Shown: positions 7,574-16,483, counted from the first letter of the stretch. The stretch: 64,000 bases of DNA from Burkholderia sp. Leaf177 (GCF_001424345.1 NZ_LMPF01000023.1:422179-486178), one strand, 5' to 3'. Translations and numbers: made by a program. Notes: generated by a model not told the origin, from the letters alone.

Positions 7574-8812
7574 ATGACACTTATCGAATCCAAGTATCCG
7601 TACTATGCGGTTCATCAAATGCATCCCATGCTGCCATCGGCCGTGAAGATGGATACGTTGCGTCCGCTCGCAGCCGACGTTATTGGGCAGGCGAAGGATC
7701 TCGCGGCGCACGGCATGCCTCATTTGCGCGATCTGTTGCGTGAAGCGCTGCGCCCGATGAACTCCTACTATACGAACAAGATAGAAGGGCAACATACCGA
7801 ACCGCTGCTGATCGAGCGTGCGCTGAATGAAGATTTTTCGGCGAAACCGGGGGAGGCGCAAAAGCAGCGCATCGCGGTTGCGCATATTGGCACCGAGCGC
7901 TGGGGCGAGGAAACCTTTCCCACATTCGATTCCACCACCTTTTTCGACGGATCGGTCGTTCAGGCGATTCATCGACATTTGCACGACCAGTTATCGCCGC
8001 AAGATCTGCTTCAGATCGGCGAAGACGGCCAAGAGGAAAAGATCTCGCCGGGTGACTGGCGGGAAAGAGGTGTCAAGGTCGGCGCGCATATCCCGCCAGA
8101 CCCGGCCACCGTTCCTCGATTCATGGAAGAGTGGACGCGCGGATATCGTTATTCCCGGGCTGGAGAAACGGCCGTTATTGCGTTGACGGCCGCGCATCAC
8201 AGGCTGGCATGGATTCACCCATTTTTGGACGGCAACGGACGCACGGCGCGATTGCATACGCATTTGGGCCTATCCGCGCTTGGACTGACGCAAGGGCTTT
8301 GGTCTCCCATGCGCGGGTTTGCGCGCGAACAGGCGAATTACTACAAGTATCTGATTACGGCGGACCAACGCCGGAAAGGCGACCTTGACGGCAGAGGCGT
8401 CTTGAGCGAAAGCGGTCTGGTGGAATTTATAGATTTCTGCATGAGCCTTTATCTCGATCAGATCCGTTTTATGGACGGCATGCTGCAAATGCAGGCTTTC
8501 GAAGCAAGACTCGCCCAAATGCTGGCAGCCGAGGCGACCAAGGCCGAAACCCGTTTTCTGCGCGTCGAGGCTGCGCAAGCGCTGGCTTACCTGGGAACTG
8601 TGGGATCTCTCGACAGAGCCCGTTTCAAGGGAATGACAGGGCTTACAAGCCGAACCGCCGATCGCGTGCTGGCTGATCTCTTCAAGCTTGGCATCGTCAG
8701 TTCGAAGACGCCGAAAGGACCTATCGAGCTTGCATTGCCGCTCAAACTGTTCCGCTACCTCTTTCCGCGTCTGTGGCCCGAAGCTGAAGTCGATACGGCT
8801 CGCCATTCCTGA
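7574..8812 (+). CDS. Fic/DOC family protein, class II, with C-terminal winged helix
   Basis: A 412-residue Fic protein, a family that mostly transfers AMP from ATP to hydroxyl groups of target proteins. The catalytic motif is HPFLDGNGR at 215-223, complete with His215 and the anion-hole GNGR. An N-terminal inhibitory motif TxxxEG (Thr67, Glu71, Gly72) precedes the core, which defines class II enzymes; Glu71 should hold the enzyme in check. The C-terminal ~70 residues look like a winged helix (FKGMTGLTSRTADRVLADLFKLG). The ATG at 7574 is the first Met fitting the family; no clear Shine-Dalgarno precedes it. It stands alone, with no small antitoxin gene adjacent. Confidence 0.9.
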   Translation: MTLIESKYPYYAVHQMHPMLPSAVKMDTLRPLAADVIGQAKDLAAHGMPHLRDLLREALRPMNSYYTNKIEGQHTEPLLIERALNEDFSAKPGEAQKQRIAVAHIGTERWGEETFPTFDSTTFFDGSVVQAIHRHLHDQLSPQDLLQIGEDGQEEKISPGDWRERGVKVGAHIPPDPATVPRFMEEWTRGYRYSRAGETAVIALTAAHHRLAWIHPFLDGNGRTARLHTHLGLSALGLTQGLWSPMRGFAREQANYYKYLITADQRRKGDLDGRGVLSESGLVEFIDFCMSLYLDQIRFMDGMLQMQAFEARLAQMLAAEATKAETRFLRVEAAQALAYLGTVGSLDRARFKGMTGLTSRTADRVLADLFKLGIVSSKTPKGPIELALPLKLFRYLFPRLWPEAEVDTARHS

Positions 8813-8914
8813 CCTTCGAGCGCAAGCCCTGAAGGCAAGCCTTGAAGGCAAGCCGAAAACGCCGCGTGGCATACTTGCGGTATCAAAAAAACAGCGATAA
8901 AAAAGGGGTATCGG

Positions 8915-9181
8915 ATGAAGATTTCGAGCGTATTTGCAGCGCGTTCTCTGGCGCTCGTGTCGCTTCTGGCGGCCGTTTCGGCATTGTCCGCATGCAGCAG
9001 CGCGCCGCCGCTGTTTTCATCCGATGGCCGCCCGACCTCCATGATCAACTGCCCGGCGAGCGGCGGCTGGAGCAACTGCCAGGAAAACGCGCGCGCGATG
9101 TGCGCGGGCAGCTATGACGTGCTCGATCAAAGCACTGAAAACGGCCAGAACGGATTGTTGATCGCGTGTCGCGCGAAGTGA
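8915..9181 (+). CDS. Small lipoprotein
   Basis: An 88-residue protein with a type II signal: MKISSVFAAR, a hydrophobic core, and lipobox LSAC with lipidated Cys27. The mature part is 62 residues with three further cysteines (INCPASGGWSNCQ, then MCAGS and IACRAK), so a disulfide is possible. A purine-rich site (aaaagggg) precedes the ATG. Probably attached to the outer membrane; no function is recognised. Confidence 0.8.
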   Translation: MKISSVFAARSLALVSLLAAVSALSACSSAPPLFSSDGRPTSMINCPASGGWSNCQENARAMCAGSYDVLDQSTENGQNGLLIACRAK

Positions 9182-9679
9182 AGACGTCCAGGGTTTTAAA
9201 TATATCCGCGTGAAGGCGCCGCGGATTAAACAATAGATTACTTGGAGTATTAGCCGAAAACCACTTCTAAATCAAACCGCGCAAACGATTCAATCGCGGT
9301 TTGCTTTCTTTTACTGGCTCGCCCGATGCCATCCGCGTGTTTCTCCAAGTTAAAAAAACATAATAGCAACACTGCCATTATTTCCGCTTAGCTTGCATTC
9401 GCCGAATCGAATGCTAAGTATTCACGAATATTTTTCCGATCCAAACACGCGAATCATTTCGCTAGTAATCTCGCCGATTCGCCCGCGATACACATCGCTC
9501 ATTAATATGGGTTATGCTCATGGATTGCTTCACGGCCAGCGTCGTTCGGGATAAAACGGCGCCACGGCCAAGCTGCTTACCTTAGCTTCTATTATCTGTT
9601 GTGGACCGGTTATTCGTTCCACTCGACAGAGCACTTTCGTTTCAAAAAAGTAAAAACAACGCATTGATCGGAGTCGTGA
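9182..9679. other. Gene-free A+T-rich interval of about 500 bp
   Basis: Clearly lower in G+C than its neighbours, with no ORF having plausible codon use. A hairpin with a T-rich tail (9273-9303) follows the lipoprotein gene. The remainder probably carries the promoter of the small gene at 9680. Confidence 0.5.
9273..9303 (+). terminator. Rho-independent terminator-like hairpin
   Basis: CAAACCGCG pairs with CGCGGTTTG around a 13-base loop, followed by CTTTCTTTT. It lies 92 bp after the stop of the small lipoprotein gene. Confidence 0.6.
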
Positions 9680-9877
9680 ATGAATCATCGGCAGATAGAG
9701 ACAGATATTCTTCATCTTGAGCGCGTTATCGGCAGAATTTCCCCTGAAGACCGTATCCCGTTGTCTTACTGGCGTAATCGCGTTGATTCGATTGCTTCAG
9801 GCGATCTCGTTCCCGCGCAACAAAGCCGCATGCAGCGGATTCATGAACGGCTTACGCAACTTGAAGCGTCGAATTGA
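9680..9877 (+). CDS. Small hypothetical protein
   Basis: A 65-residue, probably two-helix protein beginning MNHRQIETDILHLERVIGRI. GGAG lies six bases before the ATG and codon use is that of a real gene despite the A+T-rich surroundings. No signal peptide or membrane segment. Function is not recognised. Confidence 0.65.
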   Translation: MNHRQIETDILHLERVIGRISPEDRIPLSYWRNRVDSIASGDLVPAQQSRMQRIHERLTQLEASN

Positions 9878-9999
9878 TTATCCCGGCATTGATTCCCGAA
9901 TAAGCCCAATCGATATTGCTTCTCAGTAAGTCTTCCTTGGCGGCCGCATTCCGTTCGTGTTAAATAAAGCGCCTAAACAGCAATCAACAAGGATCCCGG

Positions 10000-11223
10000 A
10001 TGTCCGCCGCAGGATTTAGCGCCGCGCGCCTCGAACGCACACGAATTGCCATGCAGGATTTCGTCGATAAAGACGATGTCGCGGGTTGTGTATCGATGGT
10101 ATGGCGGCACGGCGAGATCGTCATGGCCGACGCACTCGGCTATCGCGACCGTGAGACGCGTGAACCCATGACGCGCGACACGCTGTTTCGCATTGCGTCC
10201 ATGACAAAACCCGTGACCAGCGTCGCGGCGCTCATGCTCGTGGAAGATGGAATCATCGGGCTGGACGATCCAGTCTTGCGGTGGTTGCCTGAACTTGCAA
10301 AACCGCAGGTTCTTGTCGACCCGAACGCATCGCTTGAGCGCACCGAACCCGCGCGAGCGCCGATCACGGTGCTCGACCTGCTGACGCATCGCGCCGGATT
10401 TGCGTACCATTTCACCGCATTTGGCGAGCTTGCCGATGCCTACAGCGAAGTATTCAACGGCATAGATGCAACGGTCCATTCCAGCGTGTGGCTCGAACGC
10501 GTCGCCAGTTTGCCGCTGATGTTCCAGCCCGGCACGCGCTGGCATTACGGCATTTCAACCGATGTCCTCGGTTCACTGATCGAACGTGTCAGCGGCATGC
10601 CACTCGAAACGTTTTTCCGCACACGCATATTCGATCCGTTGGGCATGACGGACACGAGTTTTGTCGTGCCGTCAGAAAAGCTCGACCGGCTTTCGGTTTC
10701 GTACGCCATTGATCCATCGACACAAAAGCAGGTCGTGGAAGACCATCCTGCATCGAGCCGCTTTGCCAAAGCCGAGCGTTTCCAAAGCGGCGGTGGCGGA
10801 TTGGTATCGACGGCCGATGACTATCTGCGGTTCGCGCGCATGCTGCTCGGACGCGGCCGTCTTCAAGGCGATGCCGCCGAGCGCGCAAACGGGCCGCGAT
10901 TGTTGTCGCATCGTTCTGTCGATTTAATGCGTACGAATTTTTTATCGCGCGAGCAGCGGCGCATTCCCGCGTTCGGGCAGATCGTCTGGGCAGGGCAGGG
11001 TTTCGGGCTTGGCCTGGCGATAGTCGATGATCCCTCGCAACAACGCGCGCTGACTTATCGGTCCAAGGGATCGTTCGGCTGGCCGGGCGCGCTGGGCACA
11101 AACTGGTTTGCCGATCCCGTGGAAGACATGATCGGCATATTGCTGATCCAGCGGCGCGGCCTCGTGCCCTTTCCAATGGCCACGGTATTCGAGCGCCATC
11201 TTTATGACGCCATCGATGACTGA
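10000..11223 (+). CDS. Serine hydrolase of the class C beta-lactamase/EstB (family VIII esterase) fold
   Basis: A 407-residue protein without an evident signal peptide. The catalytic SxxK is Ser67-Met-Thr-Lys70 within FRIASMTKP, and the Tyr of the YxN-like element is Tyr183 in RWHYGISTDVLG. Spacing and lack of export fit family VIII esterases such as Burkholderia EstB better than true AmpC beta-lactamases. The KTG-box region is replaced by GSFGWPGALGTNWF, also typical of esterases. Likely hydrolyses short esters in the cytoplasm; the natural substrate cannot be read. It ends 3 bp before the convergent lipocalin gene. Confidence 0.88.
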   Translation: MSAAGFSAARLERTRIAMQDFVDKDDVAGCVSMVWRHGEIVMADALGYRDRETREPMTRDTLFRIASMTKPVTSVAALMLVEDGIIGLDDPVLRWLPELAKPQVLVDPNASLERTEPARAPITVLDLLTHRAGFAYHFTAFGELADAYSEVFNGIDATVHSSVWLERVASLPLMFQPGTRWHYGISTDVLGSLIERVSGMPLETFFRTRIFDPLGMTDTSFVVPSEKLDRLSVSYAIDPSTQKQVVEDHPASSRFAKAERFQSGGGGLVSTADDYLRFARMLLGRGRLQGDAAERANGPRLLSHRSVDLMRTNFLSREQRRIPAFGQIVWAGQGFGLGLAIVDDPSQQRALTYRSKGSFGWPGALGTNWFADPVEDMIGILLIQRRGLVPFPMATVFERHLYDAIDD

Positions 11224-11226
11224 CGT

Positions 11227-11793
11227 TCAGTGCAAGGTTTCGCGCAAAAGCGTGACGTCGTAACCCAGTTTGCGCGCACGATCGATCAACGCCGTCCGCA
11301 GTTGCGCTGATGGCTTTGCTTCACGCGTAAGTATCCAAAGATATCGTCCGCTCGGTTCACCGACGATGGACCACGTGTAATCATCGGCGTGATCGAGGAC
11401 CCAATAGTCGCCCACATAAAACGGTCCGAAGAACGAAACCTTCAGCTTCGCATTATTCGAATCCGCGACAATCTTCGCCTTGCCTTCGACCGATTTCGGC
11501 GCGCCGTTCACGCTTCCCTTTCGGCATGAATTGATCACCGATATCAAACCATCTTCGCGCTTTGCATAGTTCGCGGTGACCGCTTCGCAGCCGCGCTCGA
11601 AGCGGTTTTCATAACGCGCAAATTCGTACCATTGCCCGAGATATCGGTCGAGATCGACGGCTTTCGCGGGCTCGGGTACGTCGTCGTTACCGCTCTTGTT
11701 ATTCCCCGCCGAAGCGCAAGCCGCCAGCACGCCCAGTCCGCCGATCACCAGCAAAGCCGCGGCGCCGATGGTGACGGATCGTTTGAAAGTCAT
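11227..11793 (-). CDS. Bacterial lipocalin (Blc-like) lipoprotein
   Basis: A 188-residue outer-membrane lipocalin. It starts at ATG 11793 with AAGGA five bases upstream; a longer start at 11814 lacks this. The signal ends in lipobox LAAC (Cys26). The lipocalin signature GxW appears as YLGQWYEFARY after the anchor, and the closing Arg-containing strand is in YLWILTREAKP. Family members bind fatty acids or lysophospholipids and help maintain the outer membrane. This fits a window rich in lipid genes, although no operon link is visible. Confidence 0.88.
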   Translation of the reverse strand: MTFKRSVTIGAAALLVIGGLGVLAACASAGNNKSGNDDVPEPAKAVDLDRYLGQWYEFARYENRFERGCEAVTANYAKREDGLISVINSCRKGSVNGAPKSVEGKAKIVADSNNAKLKVSFFGPFYVGDYWVLDHADDYTWSIVGEPSGRYLWILTREAKPSAQLRTALIDRARKLGYDVTLLRETLH

Positions 11794-12436
11794 GTATGTC
11801 CTTGTTGTGTTCAATCAGTGGCGTGAGACTGTTAGCAAGCTTTGTTCCGTTGTTTGATCGTCCGCGTCAGGTCCCGCATAAGCTCACCTTAACCATTGGA
11901 ATTCATGTGTGAAGGGTAGCGCGGAAGGCTGTTAGCAAAGGTATTGATGTGTATCAACTGTTTTAACAATAGCCCGCAAGCCATTGATCGCGAACGCTTT
12001 AGTCGAGCGGCGTCAATGTAGATCGAAAGGTTACGCGAGACTCTTCATGTGTTTTCTCATGACCGCATAACGAGGTCCCGTATTGCCTCACCTATAGATA
12101 CCTCGCACCAGATGCTGGCTCATGTGGAGGGTTTGACTCATCGCACTGTTTACCGTCGCAGCCAAGATTAATGGCTCATGGATAACACACGCACAATCTC
12201 GCTAACCTTTATGCATAAAGGCTTTTCAGCCGATACCTAACCCTTTCGATGAACTCCGCGCCGCCCACAAATCTAGTTAGCGATACTTGCAATCGGCGTT
12301 AGCGTGAGCTTTTGCACATGCTCGAAGCTCACCTCCGCGAGACTCCCGAAATCGCTCACCTTTGGATTTTGACGCGCAGCGCCGACGTGCATCTGCGGCT
12401 ATGCTTGGCGCCCTGTCAATCCGTTGCGCTCTGCTC
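11794..12436. other. Gene-free divergent interval of about 640 bp
   Basis: No coding frame is convincing here. It should contain the promoters of the lipocalin (minus) and carrier (plus) genes. A perfect 16-bp palindrome lies at 12206-12221. The frame of the carrier stays open back to 12362 with possible starts at 12362 and 12401. Confidence 0.45.
12206..12221. promoter_or_regulatory. Perfect 16-bp palindrome
   Basis: CCTTTATGCATAAAGG is fully symmetric and lies in a non-coding A+T-rich stretch about 215 bp upstream of the AEC-carrier ATG. It has the look of an operator for a dimeric regulator; nothing identifies the regulator. Confidence 0.45.
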
Positions 12437-13390
12437 ATGCCGTCGTTGGTCTCGTCTCTATTCACGCCGCTTCTCACCATCATCCTTCCTGTGTTCGGTC
12501 TGATCTTCGCCGGTTATGCATGCCGCAAGATGAATCGGCTGGGGCCGAATGCGTCGTCGGAACTCAATCGCTTTGTTGTATATCTCGCGTTGCCCGCGCT
12601 GCTCTTCGACATCATGGCAACCACGCCCTGGCACTCGCTCGATCAACCTGCGTTTATTGCCGCGTTCGGAATCGCAGCCGGCGTGATCTTTCTGCTGACC
12701 TTGCTGCTAAGCCTGAAGCAATCAAATCATCTCGCCGATGCCAGCCTCGATGCGCTCAACGCCGCGTATCCGAATGCGGGGTTTATCGGCTTGCCTTTGT
12801 GCGCGCTTGCGTTTGGTCACGCGAGCCTCGCACCCGCTGTAATCGCGTTGATCCTGACCGTATGCGTGTTGTTCGCGGTGGCGATCGTGTTGATTGAACT
12901 CGGCTTGCAGACTGAGAAGAACTTCGGCGCGACGATCTTCAAGGTGATCAAGTCGCTCGTAACCAACCCATTGCTGTTCGCGCCATTTGCCGGATGGTTG
13001 TGCAGCGGCGCGGGCCTCGCCATCTCGGGCGGCGCCGATACCTTTCTCAAGTTGCTAGGCGCGGCGGCGAGTCCATGCGCGCTGGTTGCACTTGGATTGT
13101 TCCTTGGCGAGAAGTCGAAGGGCGGCGCTATCGGCACGACATCCTTGCTGGTCTTTGCCAAGCTGATTGCGCAGCCGTTGCTAACGTGGTGGCTGGCGTT
13201 TCATGTGTTCGAGCTGCCCGTCTTGTGGGCGAAGACCGCGGTTATCCTCAGCGCGTTGCCGACCGGAACAGGGCCGTTCATGCTGGCGGAGTTTTATCGG
13301 CGGGAAGCGGCTGTGACGTCGAGCACAATCCTGTTTTCCACGCTGATATCGCTTGTGACGGTGACCTTATGTCTTGCCGCCATCACTTGA
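12437..13390 (+). CDS. Auxin efflux carrier (AEC) family transporter
   Basis: A 317-residue inner-membrane protein with about ten hydrophobic segments, in the AEC/bile-acid-transporter superfamily, whose bacterial members often move malonate, malate or other small anions. Family-typical stretches are LLTIILPVFGLIFAGY near the N-terminus, the LNRFVVYLALPALLF crossing, and the NAGFIGLPL repeat. Start ATG 12437 is chosen because the membrane helix begins there; ATG 12401 and TTG 12362 are in frame. The substrate is unknown. Confidence 0.85.
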   Translation: MPSLVSSLFTPLLTIILPVFGLIFAGYACRKMNRLGPNASSELNRFVVYLALPALLFDIMATTPWHSLDQPAFIAAFGIAAGVIFLLTLLLSLKQSNHLADASLDALNAAYPNAGFIGLPLCALAFGHASLAPAVIALILTVCVLFAVAIVLIELGLQTEKNFGATIFKVIKSLVTNPLLFAPFAGWLCSGAGLAISGGADTFLKLLGAAASPCALVALGLFLGEKSKGGAIGTTSLLVFAKLIAQPLLTWWLAFHVFELPVLWAKTAVILSALPTGTGPFMLAEFYRREAAVTSSTILFSTLISLVTVTLCLAAIT

Positions 13391-13406
13391 CGATGCACAT
13401 AAAAAA

Positions 13407-13428
13407 GCCCGGTACATGACTACCGGGC
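13407..13428 (-). terminator. Rho-independent terminator of the DUF4148 gene
   Basis: GCCCGGTA pairs with TACCGGGC around a 6-base loop. On the minus strand the stem is followed by TTTTTT (the A-run at 13401-13406), so it terminates the gene read from 13741. It may also slow plus-strand transcription from the carrier. Confidence 0.8.
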
Positions 13429-13477
13429 AAGCCTCATCGGAGCGAGGTGAGAGAAGACGTTGTTGAAAGCGAATAGC

Positions 13478-13741
13478 TTATTGCGTGCTGATACGCGCGC
13501 TATTCGCTTCGACCACTGAAGGTGTATGCGATGCATTGCGCGCCGCCGCCGTTTGATACGGTAGCAGTTGCGGATAACTTTCTGTATGAATGGCATCGAG
13601 TTCACCGCTGTTTCTTGCCGCAATGAGTTCAGCCTTGACCTCGGCGCGCGTTCTCGGCGCGACATTGGAAGATTGAGCAAAAGCGCTAGCCGACGATGCC
13701 AGCGCAACCACAAGCAAACTATTCATAAGCGTGCGTTTCAT
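13478..13741 (-). CDS. DUF4148 family small secreted protein
   Basis: An 87-residue exported protein. The signal peptide is MKRTLMNSLLVVALASSASAFAQ, cleaved around residue 23. The mature part has the DUF4148 hallmarks: an RTRAEVKAELIAARNSGEL helix followed by a YPQLLPYQ motif. The family is abundant in Burkholderiaceae and its role is unknown. AGAGG lies before the ATG at 13741; a longer frame to 13780 lacks a site. Confidence 0.85.
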   Translation of the reverse strand: MKRTLMNSLLVVALASSASAFAQSSNVAPRTRAEVKAELIAARNSGELDAIHTESYPQLLPYQTAAARNASHTPSVVEANSARISTQ

Positions 13742-14026
13742 ATGAACCTCTGATTCGTAAGACGGCGCGTCTTGCGCCATCGATATGAATCAGTTTATTC
13801 GCTTAACTATCGACGACCAATGTTGATTGAGAAAACATATTGTTGTGGTTATCGCATGAATGTGACTTTGTATGGCGATCTGGCGGTGTTGGAGCGTCCA
13901 TCCTTGCGGGTTTCGTAAAAGCCATTTCTTGTCTTCGATGTTTTTCCAGCGTCTCTTCCTCCTTATCCTCGATTCACCGATCCAGCCCGACACCTGAATC
14001 ATCATTTAGTTAATCGAGGTATCACC

Positions 14027-14167
14027 ATGAAGCGCGTTCTTTCCATTCTTGCTGCTGTTGTCCTGTTTGCTGCCGCCGGCGCGGCTAGCGCAGCCGATTC
14101 GTCGAGTTCACAACCCACGTCGTGCCAAGGTGCGGCATCGCAATGCAATGTGTTTTTCGGTCATTGA
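14027..14167 (+). CDS. 46-residue secreted peptide with two cysteines
   Basis: The frame encodes MKRVLSILAAVVLFAAAGAA followed by SAAD and a short Ser-rich mature part that contains CQGAASQC. GAGG sits eight bases before the ATG. The signal peptide is convincing (positive n-region, hydrophobic core, SAA cleavage), leaving a mature peptide of about 23 residues with one potential disulfide. It is too short for most gene finders. Function unknown; it is divergent from the DUF4148 gene. Confidence 0.6.
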   Translation: MKRVLSILAAVVLFAAAGAASAADSSSSQPTSCQGAASQCNVFFGH

Positions 14168-14514
14168 TCGCGGGATTTGCATCGATCAAGTGTTGTTCCG
14201 CCAAAAAGTTGGCGGTTTAGTGCGAATTATTAAACACATACAAAGTTGTCCACAGAATCTGTGGACAACTTTGTGGAAATCATCTCAAAAAGGGCGTGAA
14301 AGGGGCATGTCAGGCGGCTTCCGCTTGGATTGCTCAAAGCGATGCCAAAGTGCGCGCTAATTACGCTTCTCAAATCTCGCTGCTTCGCGCGGCTCTCCCG
14401 CCGATTCCGGCTCATCCCAAAATAGCCGCTTCGCCATTTGCGCGCCTATGATGTTCGCGAGGCGCGTTGTCGTCGTTTCCACATCACTTATCAACTCAGT
14501 CAGAAGGAAGATCC
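14168..14514. other. Gene-free interval of about 350 bp with a strong hairpin
   Basis: No convincing coding frame. It contains the long perfect hairpin at 14242-14272 and, near its end, the ribosome-binding site of the FMN reductase (GGAAG before 14515). Confidence 0.5.
14242..14272. other. Perfect 14-bp inverted repeat containing two DnaA-box-like words
   Basis: AAAGTTGTCCACAG, loop AAT, CTGTGGACAACTTT. Each arm contains TTGTCCACA (14246-14254 and its complement at 14260-14268), one base from the DnaA-box consensus TTATCCACA. No T-run follows, so a terminator role is unlikely. Confidence 0.6.
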
Positions 14515-15069
14515 ATGGCCTACAAGATTGCGGTTGTCGTTGGCAGCATCCGGCGTGATTCGTTCAACAAGCAACTCGCGCACGCATTGATATCGCTGGC
14601 GCCGCAGGATTTCTCGTTCGAGTTTCTCGATATCGCCAGCCTGCCGCTTTATAGCCAGGACTACGACGCCGATTTTCCGGAAGCGGCGCGAACCATGAAG
14701 CAAAAGATATCGGAGGCGGATGGCTTGCTTTTCGTCACGCCGGAGTACAACCGGTCAATTCCGGGCGTGCTGAAAAATGCGCTCGATTGGGGATCGCGTC
14801 CCTGGGGGCAAAGCGCGTGGGCGAACAAGCCGGGCGCGTTGATCGGGACGTCGGTGGGCGCAATCGGGACGGCGCTTGCCCAGGCGCATCTGCGTAACGT
14901 GCTGGCGTATCTCGATGTGCCGCTGATGGGCCAGCCGGAGATGTTTATCAAGCACGATGAGAGCCGTATCGATTCAAGCGGGAAGATCGTGAACGAAGAT
15001 ACCCGCAAATTCCTGCAGACTTTCGTCGATAAATACGTGGCGTGGGTCAAGCGAATCTCGGCGGTTTAA
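14515..15069 (+). CDS. NADPH-dependent FMN reductase (flavodoxin-like fold)
   Basis: A 184-residue cytoplasmic flavoprotein of the chromate/quinone reductase family. The FMN phosphate loop is GSIRRDSFNKQLA near residue 9. The family motif PEYNRSIPGVLKNALDW is complete, as is the later GTSVGAIGTALAQ stretch. These enzymes reduce quinones, azo dyes or chromate with NAD(P)H and protect against redox stress. ATG 14515 has GGAAG upstream; an in-frame start at 14467 is less likely. A strong hairpin terminates the gene. Confidence 0.88.
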   Translation: MAYKIAVVVGSIRRDSFNKQLAHALISLAPQDFSFEFLDIASLPLYSQDYDADFPEAARTMKQKISEADGLLFVTPEYNRSIPGVLKNALDWGSRPWGQSAWANKPGALIGTSVGAIGTALAQAHLRNVLAYLDVPLMGQPEMFIKHDESRIDSSGKIVNEDTRKFLQTFVDKYVAWVKRISAV

Positions 15070-15076
15070 AAGCAAA

Positions 15077-15098
15077 ACGGCCCGCATGAGCGGGCCGT
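15077..15098. terminator. Bidirectional Rho-independent terminator
   Basis: ACGGCCCGC pairs with GCGGGCCGT around ATGA. AAAA precedes and ATTTT follows closely, so it can serve both the FMN reductase and the convergent stress-protein gene. Confidence 0.8.
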
Positions 15099-15118
15099 CG
15101 ATTTTGCGGCAATTGAAA

Positions 15119-16285
15119 TTACGTGTGGTGATGTCCGGTCACGCGATCCCATCCGTGGCGCACCGCGAGCTTGAAGCGTTCCCACGTATCTTCGCCCTGC
15201 GGATTGCGGCTTTGCCAGTCGCGCTGCAACTCGGTTTCCATCGAATCATCCCAGCTACGACCGCGATAACGCTCGTCGGCGCCCAAGCCCGCGCCGTAGT
15301 GGTAAGCACCTTCGTATTCCTCGTAGCGCGCGCCCGTTGCGGCATAGCGTGATTCGTAGTCGGTGCGGAAGTCGTCCTCGTATTCCATGTATTCGTCCGG
15401 CATGGAGTTGCGGGATAACGGCAAATCCGGGCGTAGTGGATCGCCAGCCGACTGGCTCAACGATCCCGCGACAGGCGTACCCAAGTCGTCACGATGCGCC
15501 GATGTTTCGGTGTTATCGAGCGGATCGAGCGACTTCACGGGACGCCATCCCTGCGTGGTCTCTTCTTTAGCCGGCCACACCGAGCCGCTGGTCATGGGAT
15601 CTCCACCCGTTGCGCGATACGTCGAATCGCTACTGCCAGCGAACGGATCGCGCGCAACCGGACTGATCGGATCGAGCGAGTCCACCGCGGCCGGTTCGCT
15701 CAGGTCGCCACGCGGATACGCGCGGGCACGCGATTCGTTGCGCGCCGTGGCAAGCGGATCAGCCGCAGGATTCACCGGCGCGCGTCCTGGAACGGCGCTT
15801 CCTGATCCCAGGCCGAGTTTATCGAGAAGCGAATGATCGCGGTCATCTGCGGCCGAAACCGTTCCGAAGCCCGTACCCGGATGATTCAACGCGCCCCAGC
15901 TGGCGGCCCGTTCATCGATATCGATTGCGCCCTGTTCAGCGAGCGTCTGGCGGGCTGCATCGGCGCGTGCTTCCGACGGCGTGTCCACTGCCACCAGAAT
16001 TCCACCGCGTCGCACCGCTTCCGAGTAATGCGCGACTTCGGGCGGTTGATCGCGGCCACCGAACAGCATCGAAAAGAAACGTTCGATGTTCGCCAGCACG
16101 CCACCCGTTTCCGGCGGCTGCACGGCGCCGGCCGTTGGTTCGAACGCGGGATCTGCTGGCGACGACGGTTCCGGCGCAGCCTGCAATTCGATGTCGCCGC
16201 GTGCGAAACCCGACGCCACGAGCGCGCTGCGCGCGACTTCGGCCTGGTCGTATGTGTCGAAGATACCGATAACTGTGTGTCGCAT
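15119..16285 (-). CDS. General stress protein 17M/YflT-like protein with long low-complexity linker
   Basis: A 388-residue protein starting at ATG 16285, with GGGAGG correctly spaced. Residues 1-~110 form a YflT-like alpha/beta domain (TVIGIFDTYDQAEVARSALVASG, then AVRRGGILVAV). About 200 residues rich in Asp, Pro, Ser and Ala follow and look disordered. The C-terminus has a Tyr/Arg/Trp-rich module (RDWQSRNPQGEDTWERFK, RHGWDRVTG) like that found after YsnF-type stress domains. Probably cytoplasmic and related to envelope or osmotic stress. The longer frame to 16432 lacks a site. Confidence 0.75.
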   Translation of the reverse strand: MRHTVIGIFDTYDQAEVARSALVASGFARGDIELQAAPEPSSPADPAFEPTAGAVQPPETGGVLANIERFFSMLFGGRDQPPEVAHYSEAVRRGGILVAVDTPSEARADAARQTLAEQGAIDIDERAASWGALNHPGTGFGTVSAADDRDHSLLDKLGLGSGSAVPGRAPVNPAADPLATARNESRARAYPRGDLSEPAAVDSLDPISPVARDPFAGSSDSTYRATGGDPMTSGSVWPAKEETTQGWRPVKSLDPLDNTETSAHRDDLGTPVAGSLSQSAGDPLRPDLPLSRNSMPDEYMEYEDDFRTDYESRYAATGARYEEYEGAYHYGAGLGADERYRGRSWDDSMETELQRDWQSRNPQGEDTWERFKLAVRHGWDRVTGHHHT

Positions 16286-16483
16286 GGCTGCCTCCCTGGG
16301 TGGCCTTGGAGTAAGTTGCGACGCGATATTCGTATTCGCCGCAAGTCCCGATGAGGTTCGCAACTCCCGTGCCGGGTCATGCGCCGCGCGCAGCAAGGCG
16401 ACGCGGGATATGGCCAATCCCGGCATGCACATTAAAAGCGCGGAGGTTTTTACAACGACCTGCGAGAAAAGTAAGCGCCGAAA

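Noticed and set aside
10000..11223. Beta-lactamase resistance gene
   Set aside because: The protein has the SxxK fold but lacks an export signal and has the spacing and C-terminal box of family VIII esterases.
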